Assembly (NCBI GenBank): GCA_019636095.1
Contig: JAHBYF010000006.1
Span: 62,001 to 126,000 of the forward strand
DNA: 64,000 nucleotides
Source: Hyphomonadaceae bacterium
GTDB lineage: Bacteria; Pseudomonadota; Alphaproteobacteria; Caulobacterales; Aquidulcibacteraceae
Direction of reading: 5' to 3'
Below the pieces are notes generated by a model. That model was not told the origin of the DNA and did not search any database. It saw only the letters and a program-made list of their open reading frames with translations. Each line of letters begins with the position of its first letter. Position 1 is the stretch's first letter. This document shows positions 1 through 10,037 of the stretch, piece by piece. Both the position numbers and the translations under genes were made by a program.

Positions 1-185
1 TAACCGCATTCGACGAAGTTCTCCTCGCCCATGTCGTAATAGACGACTGGGTGACCTAGCGCGCCGCCGCCGCCATCGCACTTCACGCGGCGCGAGGTCA
101 CCTCGATCACCTCCGGCGCGGGAAGCACGTCGGGATCGCCCGGTGTCGAAGCGTCGGTTCGCGGATTGTCGTGAAGTTTCGCCAT
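1..185 (-). CDS. Zinc-finger domain protein, NDUFS6/zf-CHCC type (partial, runs off left edge)
   Basis: An ATG at 183-185 opens a reading frame that is still open at base 1, so only the first 61 residues are seen. The visible part holds a Cys followed by four Gly, then Ala-Leu-Gly-His-Pro, and reaches a second Cys in an E-C-G-Y context at the edge. This is the pattern of the short bacterial zinc-finger family related to the complex I subunit NDUFS6, in which a C-H-C-C set binds zinc. The last cysteine should lie just outside the window. The family is normally about 60-80 residues, so little is missing. The identification rests on the CDGGGGALGHP motif and is fairly firm. The exact cellular role of the bacterial members is not established. 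Confidence 0.75.
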   Translation of the reverse strand, partial: MAKLHDNPRTDASTPGDPDVLPAPEVIEVTSRRVKCDGGGGALGHPVVYYDMGEENFVECG

Positions 186-278
186 TTCTGGTCGCGGCCT
201 AGGGTTGAAGCGGATAAAGCGCGCTCGTAACTAGAGCGCATCGCGCGCCCGCGCAATGCGGGCCACCCCAGGTATTCC

Positions 279-1219
<941 letters not shown>

Positions 1220-1223
<4 letters not shown>

Positions 1224-2203
1224 AATACGTCAATCTCGGCAAGACCGGCCTCAAAGTCTCGCGCATCTGCCTTGGCACGATGGCGTATGCGAACGGCGCC
1301 GGCGGCGCACACCCTTGGGCGCTGAGCGAGGAAGCGTCACAACCGTTCTACAAGCGCGCCTTCGAGGCCGGGATCAATTTCTACGACACGGCCAACGTCT
1401 ATTCGTTCGGCACCAGCGAGGAATTTCTTGGCCGCGCGGTGAAGAAATACGCCAAGCGCGATGAAGTTGTGATCGCCACCAAGGTTCATGGCGAAATGCG
1501 GCCGAGCGATCCGAACGGCAAGGGGCTCTCGCGCAAAGCCATCCTTGGTGAGATCGATTTGAGCTTGAAGCGGCTGGGGACGGATTACGTCGATCTTTAT
1601 CAGATCCACCGCCTCGATCCCGAGACGCCGATCGAAGAAACGCTTGAGGCGCTGCATGATGTCGTGAAGAGCGGCAAGGCGCGCTACATTGGCGCCTCGT
1701 CGATGTATGCGTGGCAATTCATGCAGGCGTTGGCGCTGCAAAGCGCAAACGGCTGGTCGCATTTTGTTTCGATGCAGAACCACCTCAATCTGCTTTACCG
1801 GGAAGAAGAGCGCGAGATGCTGCCGCTCTGCGTCAACCAAGGCGTCGGCGTCATTCCGTGGTCGCCACTGGCGCGCGGACGATTGGCGCGTGCGCCGGAC
1901 GAAAAGACGGAGCGCAGCGAAACAGACAAGTTCGGCACATACCTCTATCGTAAGACGGTGGAAGCCGATCGCGCTGTCATCGAACGCGTCGGCGAAGTCG
2001 CAGCTGCACGCGGCATTTCGCGCGGCCAAGTCGCGCTTGCGTGGCATTTCGCCAAGCCAAGCGTCACTGCACCCATCGTTGGCGCAACCAAGATCGAACA
2101 ACTCGACGACGCCATCGCAGCCGTTGACGTCATCCTGAGCGCCGACGAAGTGAAGCGCCTGGAAGAGCCCTATGTCCCCCACCCTGTCGTTGGCTTTGTC
2201 TGA
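1220..2203 (+). CDS. Aldo/keto reductase family oxidoreductase
   Basis: The 327-residue protein is a TIM-barrel NADPH-dependent oxidoreductase of the aldo/keto reductase superfamily. The catalytic tetrad can be placed as Asp56 and Tyr61 (FYDTANVY context), Lys88 (IATKV) and His130 (LYQIH). The C-terminal AIVGATK segment matches the cofactor phosphate-binding region. Length and motifs fit the YajO/Tas-like bacterial group that reduces small aldehydes and ketones. The true substrate cannot be read from the sequence. The ATG overlaps the stop of the upstream ABC ATPase, which indicates translational coupling, although no metabolic link between the two is obvious. Confidence 0.9.
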
Positions 2204-2214
2204 GGGTTCGCTCG

Positions 2215-2496
2215 ATGTGCCGCAACATCAAGACGCTGTTCAATTTCGATCCGCCCGCGACGGACAAGGAGATCCGCGACGCGTCGCTACAGTTCGTGCG
2301 CAAGCTCTCGGGCTACAACGCGCCATCGAAGGCCAACGAAGACGCGTTCAACACCGCCGTCGAGGAAGTGTTTGAAGCCGCCAAGCGCTTGCTGACATCG
2401 CTCGAAACCAATGCGCCGCCGAAAGATCGTGAAGTCGAAGCGGCGAAAGCCAAGGCGCGCAACGCCGAGCGCTTCGGCAAGCCGGTGGAGGCGTGA
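2215..2496 (+). CDS. DUF2277 family protein
   Basis: This 93-residue protein begins MCRNIKTLFNF and contains the FVRKLSG and KANEDAF segments that recur in the DUF2277 family, ending with a charged REVEAAKAKAR helix. The function of the family is unknown. It is small, soluble and mostly helical, without signal peptide or membrane segment. It starts 11 bases after the aldo/keto reductase stop on the same strand and is probably the last gene of that short transcription unit. A GC hairpin lies just downstream at 2520-2549. Confidence 0.85.
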   Translation: MCRNIKTLFNFDPPATDKEIRDASLQFVRKLSGYNAPSKANEDAFNTAVEEVFEAAKRLLTSLETNAPPKDREVEAAKAKARNAERFGKPVEA

Positions 2497-2509
2497 AGCC
2501 CCGTCGTGC

Positions 2510-2549
2510 AAAAACGAAAACGGCGGGCGCTTCGTAGTACGCCCGCCGT
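2510..2549 (-). terminator. Rho-independent terminator of the HU gene (minus strand)
   Basis: Bases 2520-2529 and 2540-2549 form a perfect 10 bp GC-rich stem with a 10-base loop. Read on the minus strand, the stem is followed by a T-rich run (complement of 2510-2519). That fits an intrinsic terminator 57 bases after the HU stop. On the plus strand no T run follows, so it would terminate the DUF2277 transcript only weakly. Confidence 0.75.
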
Positions 2550-2606
2550 CTCGACAACCCCAGGATGGGGTCATTGTTACTTGTCGCGTCGGTGACGCGG
2601 ATGGCC

Positions 2607-3014
2607 TTAGCGGCCGCCCATCACCTGGGCCTTCATCACGGCCGACTGGCGGAACGCCAGCTTCTTCGACGCCTTGATCTTCACCGGCTCACCCGTTTGC
2701 GGGTTGCGGCCCATGCGGGCCTTGCGGTGGCGAACCATGACCATGCCGATATCGCCGATCTTCACCTTCGCGCCCTTCAGCACGTAGGCCTTCACAACAT
2801 CGGTGTAGCCTTCGACCATCGCCTTGGCTTCCGACTTCTTGACGCCGAGGTGATCGGCGACCGACTGGAGCAACGCGCTCGCGGTCACTGTCTTGCCAGC
2901 CGTCGCAGTGACCTTCACGGCCTTCGCCGGGGCCGGAGCGGCCTTCTTGGCGCTCTTACGAGCGGCGGACTTTTTCTTGGCTGGCGCCTTCTTCTTCGCT
3001 GCCTTCTTGGCCAT
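2607..3014 (-). CDS. HU-family DNA-binding protein with lysine/alanine-rich N-terminal extension
   Basis: The 135-residue product is a nucleoid protein. The first 45 or so residues are an Ala/Lys/Pro-rich basic tail like histone H1 or AlgP. The rest is an HU/IHF fold whose beta-arm carries GRNPQTGEPV, the DNA-intercalating segment. The start at 3014 (MAKKAAKK) is preferred over an ATG 14 codons upstream because an AGAAGGGA ribosome site lies at the right distance. HU dimers bend and compact DNA; the basic tail probably adds non-specific DNA binding. The gene stands alone with its own terminator. Confidence 0.92.
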   Translation of the reverse strand: MAKKAAKKKAPAKKKSAARKSAKKAAPAPAKAVKVTATAGKTVTASALLQSVADHLGVKKSEAKAMVEGYTDVVKAYVLKGAKVKIGDIGMVMVRHRKARMGRNPQTGEPVKIKASKKLAFRQSAVMKAQVMGGR

Positions 3015-3071
3015 TGTCGTGTTTCCCTTCTCAAAGGTTGTCGTGTGGTTACTCAACGAACCGGCTTCAAA

Positions 3072-3182
3072 TCAGGCTTTTTGACCGCCCTTCTTCCTGC
3101 CGGCCTTCGAGTAGATGCCACTCAATTCTTGATGGAGCGTGACCGCGCCTTTCTCGAAGCACGTCAAAAAGCGCCATTTCAT
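3072..3182 (-). CDS. Possible 36-residue basic peptide (doubtful)
   Basis: The 275 bp gap upstream of the HU gene holds a short ATG-started frame on the minus strand. Its C-terminal third is rich in Lys and Gly (AGRKKGGQ). No ribosome site precedes the ATG and I recognise no family. It may be a small protein transcribed with HU, or chance. The rest of the gap shows no other gene and presumably holds the HU promoter. Confidence 0.2.
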   Translation of the reverse strand: MKWRFLTCFEKGAVTLHQELSGIYSKAGRKKGGQKA

Positions 3183-3331
3183 GCGGTTTTCGACGTTTGC
3201 GGTGAATTCCCTGGCATGAGCGCCTCTGAGTCGCAACGCAAAAAAGCTGATTTACAGGGGTTTCCACACGCGGCTACGGAGCGCGTGTTACGAAAAAGCA
3301 CATAAATCAACGAAAATCGCGGCGTCTCGTC

Positions 3332-4114
3332 CTAGCGCAGGCCCATGCGAATGGCGCCGTCGAGACGCACATCCTCGCCGTTGAAGTATGGATTGCGAAT
3401 CATTTCGAGAGCGAGAGATGCGTATTCTTGCGGGTTTCCGAGCCTCTTCGGGAAAGGCACGCTCGCGGCCAAGGCTTCTTTCACCTTCTCCGGCGCACCC
3501 ATCATCAGCGGCGTTTCGAAAATGCCCGGCAGGATCGTGTTGATGCGAATGCCTTCGCCAGAGAGATCGCGCGCGATCGGCAACGTCATACCGACAACGC
3601 CGCCCTTAGAGGCCGAATAAGCCGCCTGCCCCATCTGCCCGTCTTCGGCCGCGATGGAGGCGGTCATGACCATGGCGCCACGTCCTCCACCTTCGAGCGG
3701 ATCCAGCGTCAGCATCCCGGCTGCGGATTTGGCCACGCAGCGGAAGGTGCCGATCAGATTGATCTGAATGGTCAGCTCAAAGATGTTCAGGGGGAAATGC
3801 TTGATCTCACCGGTCTCCTTCGAACGGCTTGCGGTTTTCATCGCCGAGCCAATGCCGGCGCAACACACAAGGATACGCTCCTGACCGTTGGCGGCGCGGG
3901 CTGCTTCGAATCCAGCGGCGACGCTGTCGTCGCTGGTGACGTCCACCTTGCAGAATGTGGCGCCGAGTTCACTGGCAGTCGCTTTGCCGCGATCCTCGTC
4001 ACGATCAAAGATGGCGACCTTGACGCCCTCAGCCCGCAGCTTCTCGACCGTGGCTTTGCCTAGGCCCGACGCGCCGCCCGTCACGACCGCCGCGATATCT
4101 GACGAAAGACGCAT
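3332..4114 (-). CDS. SDR family oxidoreductase, 3-hydroxyacyl-CoA dehydrogenase type 2-like
   Basis: This is a 260-residue classical short-chain dehydrogenase. The NAD-binding TGGASGLG is at 12-19, a CCAGIG segment at 84-89, and the catalytic Ser153, Tyr166 and Lys170 sit in the MTAS and YSASK motifs. The overall pattern, including the NINTILPG-like segment (RINTILPG) and PFPKRLGNPQEYA, is that of the HSD17B10-type 3-hydroxyacyl-CoA dehydrogenases of branched-chain and fatty-acid breakdown. A clear GGGAGGA ribosome site precedes the ATG. No other beta-oxidation gene is next to it, so the substrate is inferred from family resemblance only. Confidence 0.87.
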   Translation of the reverse strand: MRLSSDIAAVVTGGASGLGKATVEKLRAEGVKVAIFDRDEDRGKATASELGATFCKVDVTSDDSVAAGFEAARAANGQERILVCCAGIGSAMKTASRSKETGEIKHFPLNIFELTIQINLIGTFRCVAKSAAGMLTLDPLEGGGRGAMVMTASIAAEDGQMGQAAYSASKGGVVGMTLPIARDLSGEGIRINTILPGIFETPLMMGAPEKVKEALAASVPFPKRLGNPQEYASLALEMIRNPYFNGEDVRLDGAIRMGLR

Positions 4115-4193
4115 CTTGTTCCTCCCTTGCCGCGCACGTTGGCGCGCTACGGCGTTCTAACCACCGCGCGTGCGAACGCAATGTCGCGCTGCG

Positions 4194-5384
4194 TCAGTTC
4201 GGATTGGGAGGATCGCGGGTCGCGTCCGCGTCACTCGGCTGCTCGCTCCTTGGCTCCGCCGGTGGCGGTGGCGGTGGCGGTTGTGGTGGTGGCGGAGGCG
4301 GTGCAACCGGCGGCGGCGGCGCGACCGGTGGAGATGGAGGCGGCGCGGGTGGAGTCACCGGCGGCGCTGGCGGTGACGGAGGAGTCACGGGTGGTGACGG
4401 CGGTGGGTTTGGATTGCGAGGCCGCGGCCGGGGTGGTTGTGGCGGCGGCGGTGGTGGTGGTTGCGTGACTGGCGGCGGTTGTGGCGGTGGATTGTTCATT
4501 GCATCGCGCAATTGACGAATGCGCCGCTGCGCACGGTCACGGAACTCGCCGTCGCGTTGGGTTGCTAGATAATAATCATAGGCGTCGATGGTGTCGCGGC
4601 GGGTGGCGCGATCCCAGGCGCTGCGATCGTCAGCGCGCAACTGGTAGATCCGGCGTTCGGCGTCGGGGCGATGGTAGCCGTCGGGAAATTCGCGCAAGTA
4701 GCGTTCGTACTCACGCACTTCATCGCGCCGGCGCGCGCTGTCCCAAGCCCAGTCATCCTGGCGGCGATAATCATCGATGATCCGGCGCGCGTCCACCGCA
4801 TAGGGCGAACGTGGATAGGCGCGCAGAAAATCTGCGTAGCCGCCGATTGAGTCCAGCCGTCGCGCGCGAAGCCAGGCGCCTTCGTCAGTGTTCCACAACT
4901 GTCCCAAGCGCATACGCGCTTCACTGGCGTGGGCGCCATCGGGCCATGAATTGAGAAAGCCCTCGTAAGCTTCGATGCGATCGATGCGGGCTGTCTCGAC
5001 CCAGGCGGCGTTTTCTTCGGCGGCCAAACGCGGCGCCGCCAGCACCGCGCGGCGTTGATCCGCCTCTTGCGCATTCGCGCCCCAACCGAACCGGTTCAGA
5101 TAGTCTTCGTAGGATGCCTCGGTATCGACTTGGCGCGCTCTTCCCCAGGCTTCGCGCTCCAATACCATCAATTCCGCGATACGTTGGCGCGCAGCTTCCG
5201 CATGCGGGCTGCCGTCGTATGCGCTGAGGTAAGTCTCGTAAGCGTCGGGCCGATCTTGCGAGGTGGCCGCGCTCCACGCGCGAACTTCGAGATCTTCAGG
5301 CGTCAGCGGCGTCGCACACGCCGCCAGCAGCGCGGCCACCGAAGCAGCCGCCATCATTTTCAAACGTAAGAGCTTGCCCACCAT
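4194..5384 (-). CDS. Lipoprotein with six ~43-residue helical repeats and a proline-rich C-terminal tail
   Basis: The 396-residue protein starts at 5384, behind a GGGGAAG ribosome site, rather than at the upstream ATG. It has a lipoprotein signal with lipobox LLAAC (Cys23). Residues 37-290 contain six tandem units beginning at about Trp37, 80, 128, 171, 214 and 257. Each reads W-x-x-A, then a D-x-x-x-Y-x-x-(Y/F)-L core and A-x-x-R-(I/L), a pattern like TPR-type solenoids. Residues from about 298 are nearly all Pro with few charged residues and could cross the periplasm or bind a partner. I do not recognise a named family. Similar repeats occur next to caspase-like domains in other proteins, but no such domain is present here. 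Confidence 0.8.
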   Translation of the reverse strand: MVGKLLRLKMMAAASVAALLAACATPLTPEDLEVRAWSAATSQDRPDAYETYLSAYDGSPHAEAARQRIAELMVLEREAWGRARQVDTEASYEDYLNRFGWGANAQEADQRRAVLAAPRLAAEENAAWVETARIDRIEAYEGFLNSWPDGAHASEARMRLGQLWNTDEGAWLRARRLDSIGGYADFLRAYPRSPYAVDARRIIDDYRRQDDWAWDSARRRDEVREYERYLREFPDGYHRPDAERRIYQLRADDRSAWDRATRRDTIDAYDYYLATQRDGEFRDRAQRRIRQLRDAMNNPPPQPPPVTQPPPPPPPQPPRPRPRNPNPPPSPPVTPPSPPAPPVTPPAPPPSPPVAPPPPVAPPPPPPQPPPPPPPAEPRSEQPSDADATRDPPNPN

Positions 5385-5433
5385 ACCCACTTCCCCGTAT
5401 CGCGCCCGTAGTAGTACCACTTTGACCTGAACG

Positions 5434-6342
5434 GTGGCGGAATCGAAGGGCCAAGTGGTGGGAGCGATATCGATTGGTCCGGTTTTTTGGGCGCTAGCCG
5501 CGTTGAGCTCCCTCGCCGCTCTGGCGTACGGGCTCTATTTTCTGGGGCGTCCGCCAACCTTCGTGCGTGCGTTGGTCAAGACTCTCTTTATGGGGGCTAC
5601 TGCCGCAGCGTTGATCACCGCGCACGCCCCTTTCCCACTAACCGTGGCGATCATCTGCTCAGCCTTGGGCGACTTCTTCCTCGCATTCAAATCCAAGTGG
5701 ACATTGCCGCTTGGTATTTTTGCATTCCTGCTCGCTCAACTTGTCTATGTCGTGATCTTCGGTGCGATGTGGTTTTTCTCAGGAGACAACAAGCCGCTTT
5801 GGCCGCGCTACGCCGCGATGGTCGCGATCGGGGTGCTTCTGGTTTCATTCCTGGTTTGGTTTTGGCGGACCGACGAATTCAAGCGCGCGCCGATTGGCAG
5901 CACCTTGTCGGTCGTCACTTTGCTGGCGCTAGGGGTTTCGCTGCCGGTCTTGGTGGTGAGCCTACTGATGTATGTGAACGGCGACACAGCTTCGCGCCCC
6001 TCCCTCACCGCATTCGCCCCACTCTTCGCATTATTGTTCGCCGCGATACTGCTGGCGACCTGGCGGCGCAAGCTTGGCGCCATTCAGCTGGTTGCGATGA
6101 TCTACGCGGGCGCGATCACGACGATGGCGATCGCGGCGATGTGGCTGCCTTGGATCGGTTGGCCAGCGATGCTCGGCGCGGTGAGTTTTCTTGTTAGCGA
6201 TTTGGTGTTGGCCTCGGAGATGTTTCGCTTGCCGGCCGACGCGCCTGCGCGACGCTGGACAGCGCCAGTGGTCTGGTGGACGTATGTCGCGGCGCAGCTC
6301 TTGATCATCACCGGCATCATCCTTGTTGCGCTAGCGAGGTAG
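5434..6342 (+). CDS. Lysoplasmalogenase, YhhN/TMEM86 family membrane protein
   Basis: The 302-residue protein has about eight hydrophobic helices. It carries the family hallmarks: LGDFFLAF near residues 80-87, followed by a LPLGIFAFLLAQLVY segment, and a late SDLVLA motif whose Asp is conserved. YhhN proteins cleave the vinyl-ether bond of lysoplasmalogens or act in lipid remodelling in the inner membrane. The start is GTG with no clear ribosome site; in-frame GTG codons at 5455 and 5458 are alternatives. It is divergent from the repeat lipoprotein (50 bp gap). The next gene starts five bases after its stop. Confidence 0.82.
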   Translation: MAESKGQVVGAISIGPVFWALAALSSLAALAYGLYFLGRPPTFVRALVKTLFMGATAAALITAHAPFPLTVAIICSALGDFFLAFKSKWTLPLGIFAFLLAQLVYVVIFGAMWFFSGDNKPLWPRYAAMVAIGVLLVSFLVWFWRTDEFKRAPIGSTLSVVTLLALGVSLPVLVVSLLMYVNGDTASRPSLTAFAPLFALLFAAILLATWRRKLGAIQLVAMIYAGAITTMAIAAMWLPWIGWPAMLGAVSFLVSDLVLASEMFRLPADAPARRWTAPVVWWTYVAAQLLIITGIILVALAR

Positions 6343-6346
6343 GCGG

Positions 6347-6769
6347 ATGAAAAAGTTGGTGCTTATCGTAGCGGCGTGTGCGCTGGCGGCTTGCGGGCAA
6401 AGCACCGCGCCGGCGCCTCCATCAGGCCCGCAATACCCAAACGCACAGCCCATCATTGAACGCCTGGCGCTGATCGATGCGTGTCTGACGCTGGCGCCCG
6501 ACCGGCGCGTGGTCACTATCAACACCGAGGCATCCCGAACTCTGCGCCTTTCAGGCGAGGCAGGCGACGTCGATTGTGTCGTCCCGGACGATGCGACCGA
6601 TCCGGCCAACGCAACCGTGCTTCCCGCTCTTGATGAACCGTCGGCGGATGCAATCCAGTTCGTCCGCGCGCCTGGCGAAAATCCCGGTGGCGAATGCTAC
6701 CAAGCGCCTGAGGTGCGCGACGCGCGCGGCCAATTGCTCGGCTGGGTTCTTGATCCTGAGGGCTGCTAG
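6347..6769 (+). CDS. Small lipoprotein of unknown function
   Basis: The 140-residue product starts with a short basic end, a hydrophobic stretch and the lipobox LAAC (Cys16), so it is exported and lipidated. The mature part contains paired Cys residues (near 46, 77, 122 and the final Cys140) that could form disulfides in the periplasm. No family is recognised. It starts five bases after the lysoplasmalogenase stop, so the two are probably co-transcribed. Its last four bases overlap the hutH stop on the other strand. Confidence 0.75.
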   Translation: MKKLVLIVAACALAACGQSTAPAPPSGPQYPNAQPIIERLALIDACLTLAPDRRVVTINTEASRTLRLSGEAGDVDCVVPDDATDPANATVLPALDEPSADAIQFVRAPGENPGGECYQAPEVRDARGQLLGWVLDPEGC

Positions 6770-8244
6770 GCCGCGAATGCGCTGGCTTCGATCAGGCCGC
6801 AGACACGCGCAATATCGCCTGCGAGCGAGCGATCACGCTCCATGTTGGCGGAGACGCCGCGAACTTTCGCAAGCTCCCGCTGAAGCGTTTGCGACGTCTT
6901 GAGCGGCGCATGAAACTCCAAACCCTGTGAGGCTGCGAGCAATTCAATGGCAATCACGTTCGCCGCGTTGCGCGCTATATCGCCGGCTTTGCGGCCAGCG
7001 AAGGTCGCCATCGAAACGTGATCTTCCTGATTGGCTGATGTCGGAATCGTGTCGACCACGGCTGGGTGCGCCAACGTCTTGTTCTCCGAAACCAACGCCG
7101 CCGCCGTGACTTGCAGGATCATGAAGCCGGAATTTAGTCCGCCCTCCTTCACCAGAAATGCCGGCAATCCTGAAAGAACCGGATCGATGAGAACCGCGAG
7201 ACGCCTCTCACTGATCGACGCAATTTCGGCGGCGGTCATCGCGATCATGTCGGCGGCGAAGGCGACTGGCTCGGCGTGGAAGTTGCCGCCGGAAAGTATG
7301 GCGCCGTCTTCTGCGAAGACGAGCGGATTATCGGTGACTGCATTGGCTTCGATCTCCAGCGTCGCTGCGGCGCTGCTGAGGACATCGAGGCAAGCGCCCA
7401 TGACTTGCGGTTGGCAGCGGATCGAGTACGGATCTTGCACGCGATCATCGCCGGTGAGGTGCGATTTACGGATGTCGCTGCCATCCATTAAAGCGCGCAA
7501 CCGCGCCGCCACTTCGATCTGGCCTTTCTGACCACGGGCGGTGTGAATGCGCTCATCAAACGGCGCGTCACTGCCCTTCATCGCATCAGTCGACATGGCG
7601 CCCGAAACGAGCGCGGCGTCGAACACGTCTTGGGTACGGAAGAGCGCATCGAGCGCGAGTGCGGTGGAGATTTGGGTGCCGTTGAGAAGCGCAAGTCCTT
7701 CCTTGGGGCCTAGAACGACCGGTTCGGCGCCAACGCGCTTCAGCGCCTCGCGCGCCGTCATCTTCTCGCCGTTCAACCGCACATCGCCTTCGCCGATAAT
7801 GGCACACGACATGTGCGCTAGCGGCGCGAGGTCGCCCGAGGCGCCCACGGATCCCTGAGACGGGATGACGGGCAACGCATTTGCAGCAAGGAGTTTTGCC
7901 AGCGTGTCGACAACGATGCGTCGTACGCCGGAGCGGCCTGCCGCCAGCGTGACGATCTTGATCGCCATCGCCAGGCGCACGACGCGTTCGCCGAACTCAG
8001 GGCCGACGCCTACAGCGTGCGAGAGCACCAGATTCCGCTGCAATTGTTCGAGCTGATCAGCGTCAATGCGCTTTGAGGCGAGCTTACCAAAGCCGGTATT
8101 GATGCCGTAGAGCGCAGCCCCCGTGGCAAGCGCCTTGGTGACGGCGGCGGCGGAAGCGTCAATCTGCGCGTACTCGGCGGCGGTGAGTGTCACCCCCGCC
8201 TTTCCAGACCAGATCTCGCGCAGCTGTTGGAGCGAAAGTTTCAT
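6766..8244 (-). CDS. hutH: Histidine ammonia-lyase
   Basis: HutH removes ammonia from L-histidine to give urocanate, the first step of histidine breakdown. The 492-residue length is usual (about 500). The autocatalytic MIO cofactor triad Ala-Ser-Gly is at 135-137 within GSVGASGDLAPL. Tyr46 lies in the LYGINTGFG motif, and QDPYSIRCQPQ is present further on. The ATG at 8244 follows directly on the hutU stop (TAA then ATG), so hutU and hutH are co-transcribed and translation is coupled. Confidence 0.97.
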   Translation of the reverse strand: MKLSLQQLREIWSGKAGVTLTAAEYAQIDASAAAVTKALATGAALYGINTGFGKLASKRIDADQLEQLQRNLVLSHAVGVGPEFGERVVRLAMAIKIVTLAAGRSGVRRIVVDTLAKLLAANALPVIPSQGSVGASGDLAPLAHMSCAIIGEGDVRLNGEKMTAREALKRVGAEPVVLGPKEGLALLNGTQISTALALDALFRTQDVFDAALVSGAMSTDAMKGSDAPFDERIHTARGQKGQIEVAARLRALMDGSDIRKSHLTGDDRVQDPYSIRCQPQVMGACLDVLSSAAATLEIEANAVTDNPLVFAEDGAILSGGNFHAEPVAFAADMIAMTAAEIASISERRLAVLIDPVLSGLPAFLVKEGGLNSGFMILQVTAAALVSENKTLAHPAVVDTIPTSANQEDHVSMATFAGRKAGDIARNAANVIAIELLAASQGLEFHAPLKTSQTLQRELAKVRGVSANMERDRSLAGDIARVCGLIEASAFAA

Positions 8245-9915
8245 TTAGCGAATATCCAGCGCAGGAAGATCGAGATGCTGTTCGCGCGCGCATTGCAGCG
8301 CCTCTTCGTAGCCGGCATCGGCGTGGCGCATGACGCCCGTGCCGGGATCGTTCCAGAGTACGCGACCGATGCGCTTTGATGCTGCTTCGCTGCCGTCACA
8401 GACGATGACGACGCCGGAGTGTTGCGAATAGCCCATGCCGACGCCACCACCATGATGCAGCGACACCCATGTCGCGCCGCCCGCCGTATTGAGTAGTGCG
8501 TTCAGCAAAGGCCAATCGCTGACGGCATCACTCCCGTCACGCATCCTCTCGGTCTCGCGGTTCGGCGAGGCAACACTGCCGCTATCGAGGTGGTCGCGCC
8601 CGATCACAAGCGGCCCAATCTCCCCCCTCGCAACCATTTCATTGAACGCGAGGCCTAAGCGATGGCGCTGGCCGAGGCCCACCCAGCAAATGCGCGCGGG
8701 CAAGCCTTGAAAGGCAATGCGTTCCTTTGCCATGTCGAGCCAGCGGTGCAGATGCGGATCGTCTGGGATCAGCTCCTTTACCTTTGCGTCGGTCTTGGCG
8801 ATGTCGTCTGGATTGCCGGTGAGCGCCGCCCAGCGGAACGGGCCGATGCCGCGGCAAAAGAGCGGGCGCACATAGGCCGGCACGAAGCCTGGATAGGCGA
8901 ACGCGTCGGCGACGCCGTTATCCTTGGCCACTTGGCGAATGTTGTTGCCGTAGTCGACGGTGGGGATGCCCATCTTGTGGAAGTCGAGCATAGCTTTGAC
9001 GTGCACCGCGATCGAAGCGCACGCGGCTTCGCGCACTGCTTCTGGATTTTGTGCGCGGGTCTTGTTCCAGCGCTCCACCGTCCAGCCGGCGGGTAGATAG
9101 CCGTTTACAGTGTCGTGGGCTGACGTTTGATCGGTGACGGCGTCCGGGCGAATGCCGCGCTTGACCATCTCAGGCAAAATCTCAGCGGCGTTGCCGAGCA
9201 GACCCACCGAGATCGCTTCGCCTTTGGCGCAGGCGTCGTTGATCAGCTTCATGGCCTCGTCGAGCGTTTCGGCGCGCTTATCGAGATAGCGCGTCTGCAG
9301 GCGCTTATCGATGCGATCGCTTTGGCACTCGACCGCCAAGCAGCAGGCGCCAGCCATCACCGCCGCGAGCGGCTGCGCGCCACCCATACCGCCGAGCCCA
9401 GCGGTGAGAATCCACTTGCCGGACCAATCACCGCCGAAATGTTTGCGGCCCATTTCGGCGAAGGTCTCGTAAGTGCCCTGCACGATGCCTTGCGTGCCAA
9501 TATAGATCCATGAGCCAGCCGTCATCTGGCCGTACATCATCAGGCCCTTGCGATCGAGTTCATCGAAATGCTCCCACGTCGCCCAGCGGGGAACGAGGTT
9601 TGAGTTCGCAAGCAGGACGCGCGGCGCGTCGGCGTGCGTCTTGAACACGCCAACGGGCTTGCCGCTTTGGATCAGCAGCGTTTCGTCGTCCTCAAGACGG
9701 CGCAGCGTTTCGACGATTTTGTCGTAGCTCGCCCAATCACGCGCGGCGCGGCCAATGCCGCCATAGACGACGAGTTCTTCCGGGTGTTCAGCCACGTCCG
9801 GATCGAGATTATTCATCAGCATCCGCAGCGCAGCCTCGGTAAGCCAGCTTTTGGCGGTGCGCTCCATGCCTCGCGGCGCGCGGATGACACGCGACGGATC
9901 GCGGCGGGAATCCAT
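8245..9915 (-). CDS. hutU: Urocanate hydratase
   Basis: HutU hydrates urocanate to imidazolonepropionate and uses tightly bound NAD+ as an electrophile. The protein has 556 residues, the family length. It shows the Rossmann [12 protein letters not shown] segment near 170, the [20 protein letters not shown] region ([15 protein letters not shown] here) and [12 protein letters not shown] near the C-terminus. The ATG is preceded by a strong CGGAGGA ribosome site. It is the first gene of the minus-strand hutU-hutH pair; the promoter must lie in the 120 bp between it and the divergent esterase. Confidence 0.97.
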   Translation of the reverse strand: MDSRRDPSRVIRAPRGMERTAKSWLTEAALRMLMNNLDPDVAEHPEELVVYGGIGRAARDWASYDKIVETLRRLEDDETLLIQSGKPVGVFKTHADAPRVLLANSNLVPRWATWEHFDELDRKGLMMYGQMTAGSWIYIGTQGIVQGTYETFAEMGRKHFGGDWSGKWILTAGLGGMGGAQPLAAVMAGACCLAVECQSDRIDKRLQTRYLDKRAETLDEAMKLINDACAKGEAISVGLLGNAAEILPEMVKRGIRPDAVTDQTSAHDTVNGYLPAGWTVERWNKTRAQNPEAVREAACASIAVHVKAMLDFHKMGIPTVDYGNNIRQVAKDNGVADAFAYPGFVPAYVRPLFCRGIGPFRWAALTGNPDDIAKTDAKVKELIPDDPHLHRWLDMAKERIAFQGLPARICWVGLGQRHRLGLAFNEMVARGEIGPLVIGRDHLDSGSVASPNRETERMRDGSDAVSDWPLLNALLNTAGGATWVSLHHGGGVGMGYSQHSGVVIVCDGSEAASKRIGRVLWNDPGTGVMRHADAGYEEALQCAREQHLDLPALDIR

Positions 9916-10037
9916 GTTTCCTCCGGAATTTTGAGGGGGTGTTAGCCTGCCGTAAGGTCTGCGTCCAATGTCACGGCATCGCAGAGTGGCGTGGCGCGGT
10001 CAGTGGCGATAAGAAGCGTTACGGTTTGGGGACAGAC

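Noticed and set aside
1337..2182. Minus-strand frame of 281 codons opposite the aldo/keto reductase
   Set aside because: Antisense shadow; composition biased and no motif.
4204..4515. Glycine-rich plus-strand frame
   Set aside because: It is the complement of the proline-rich tail of the repeat lipoprotein, whose frame has a signal, ribosome site and repeats.
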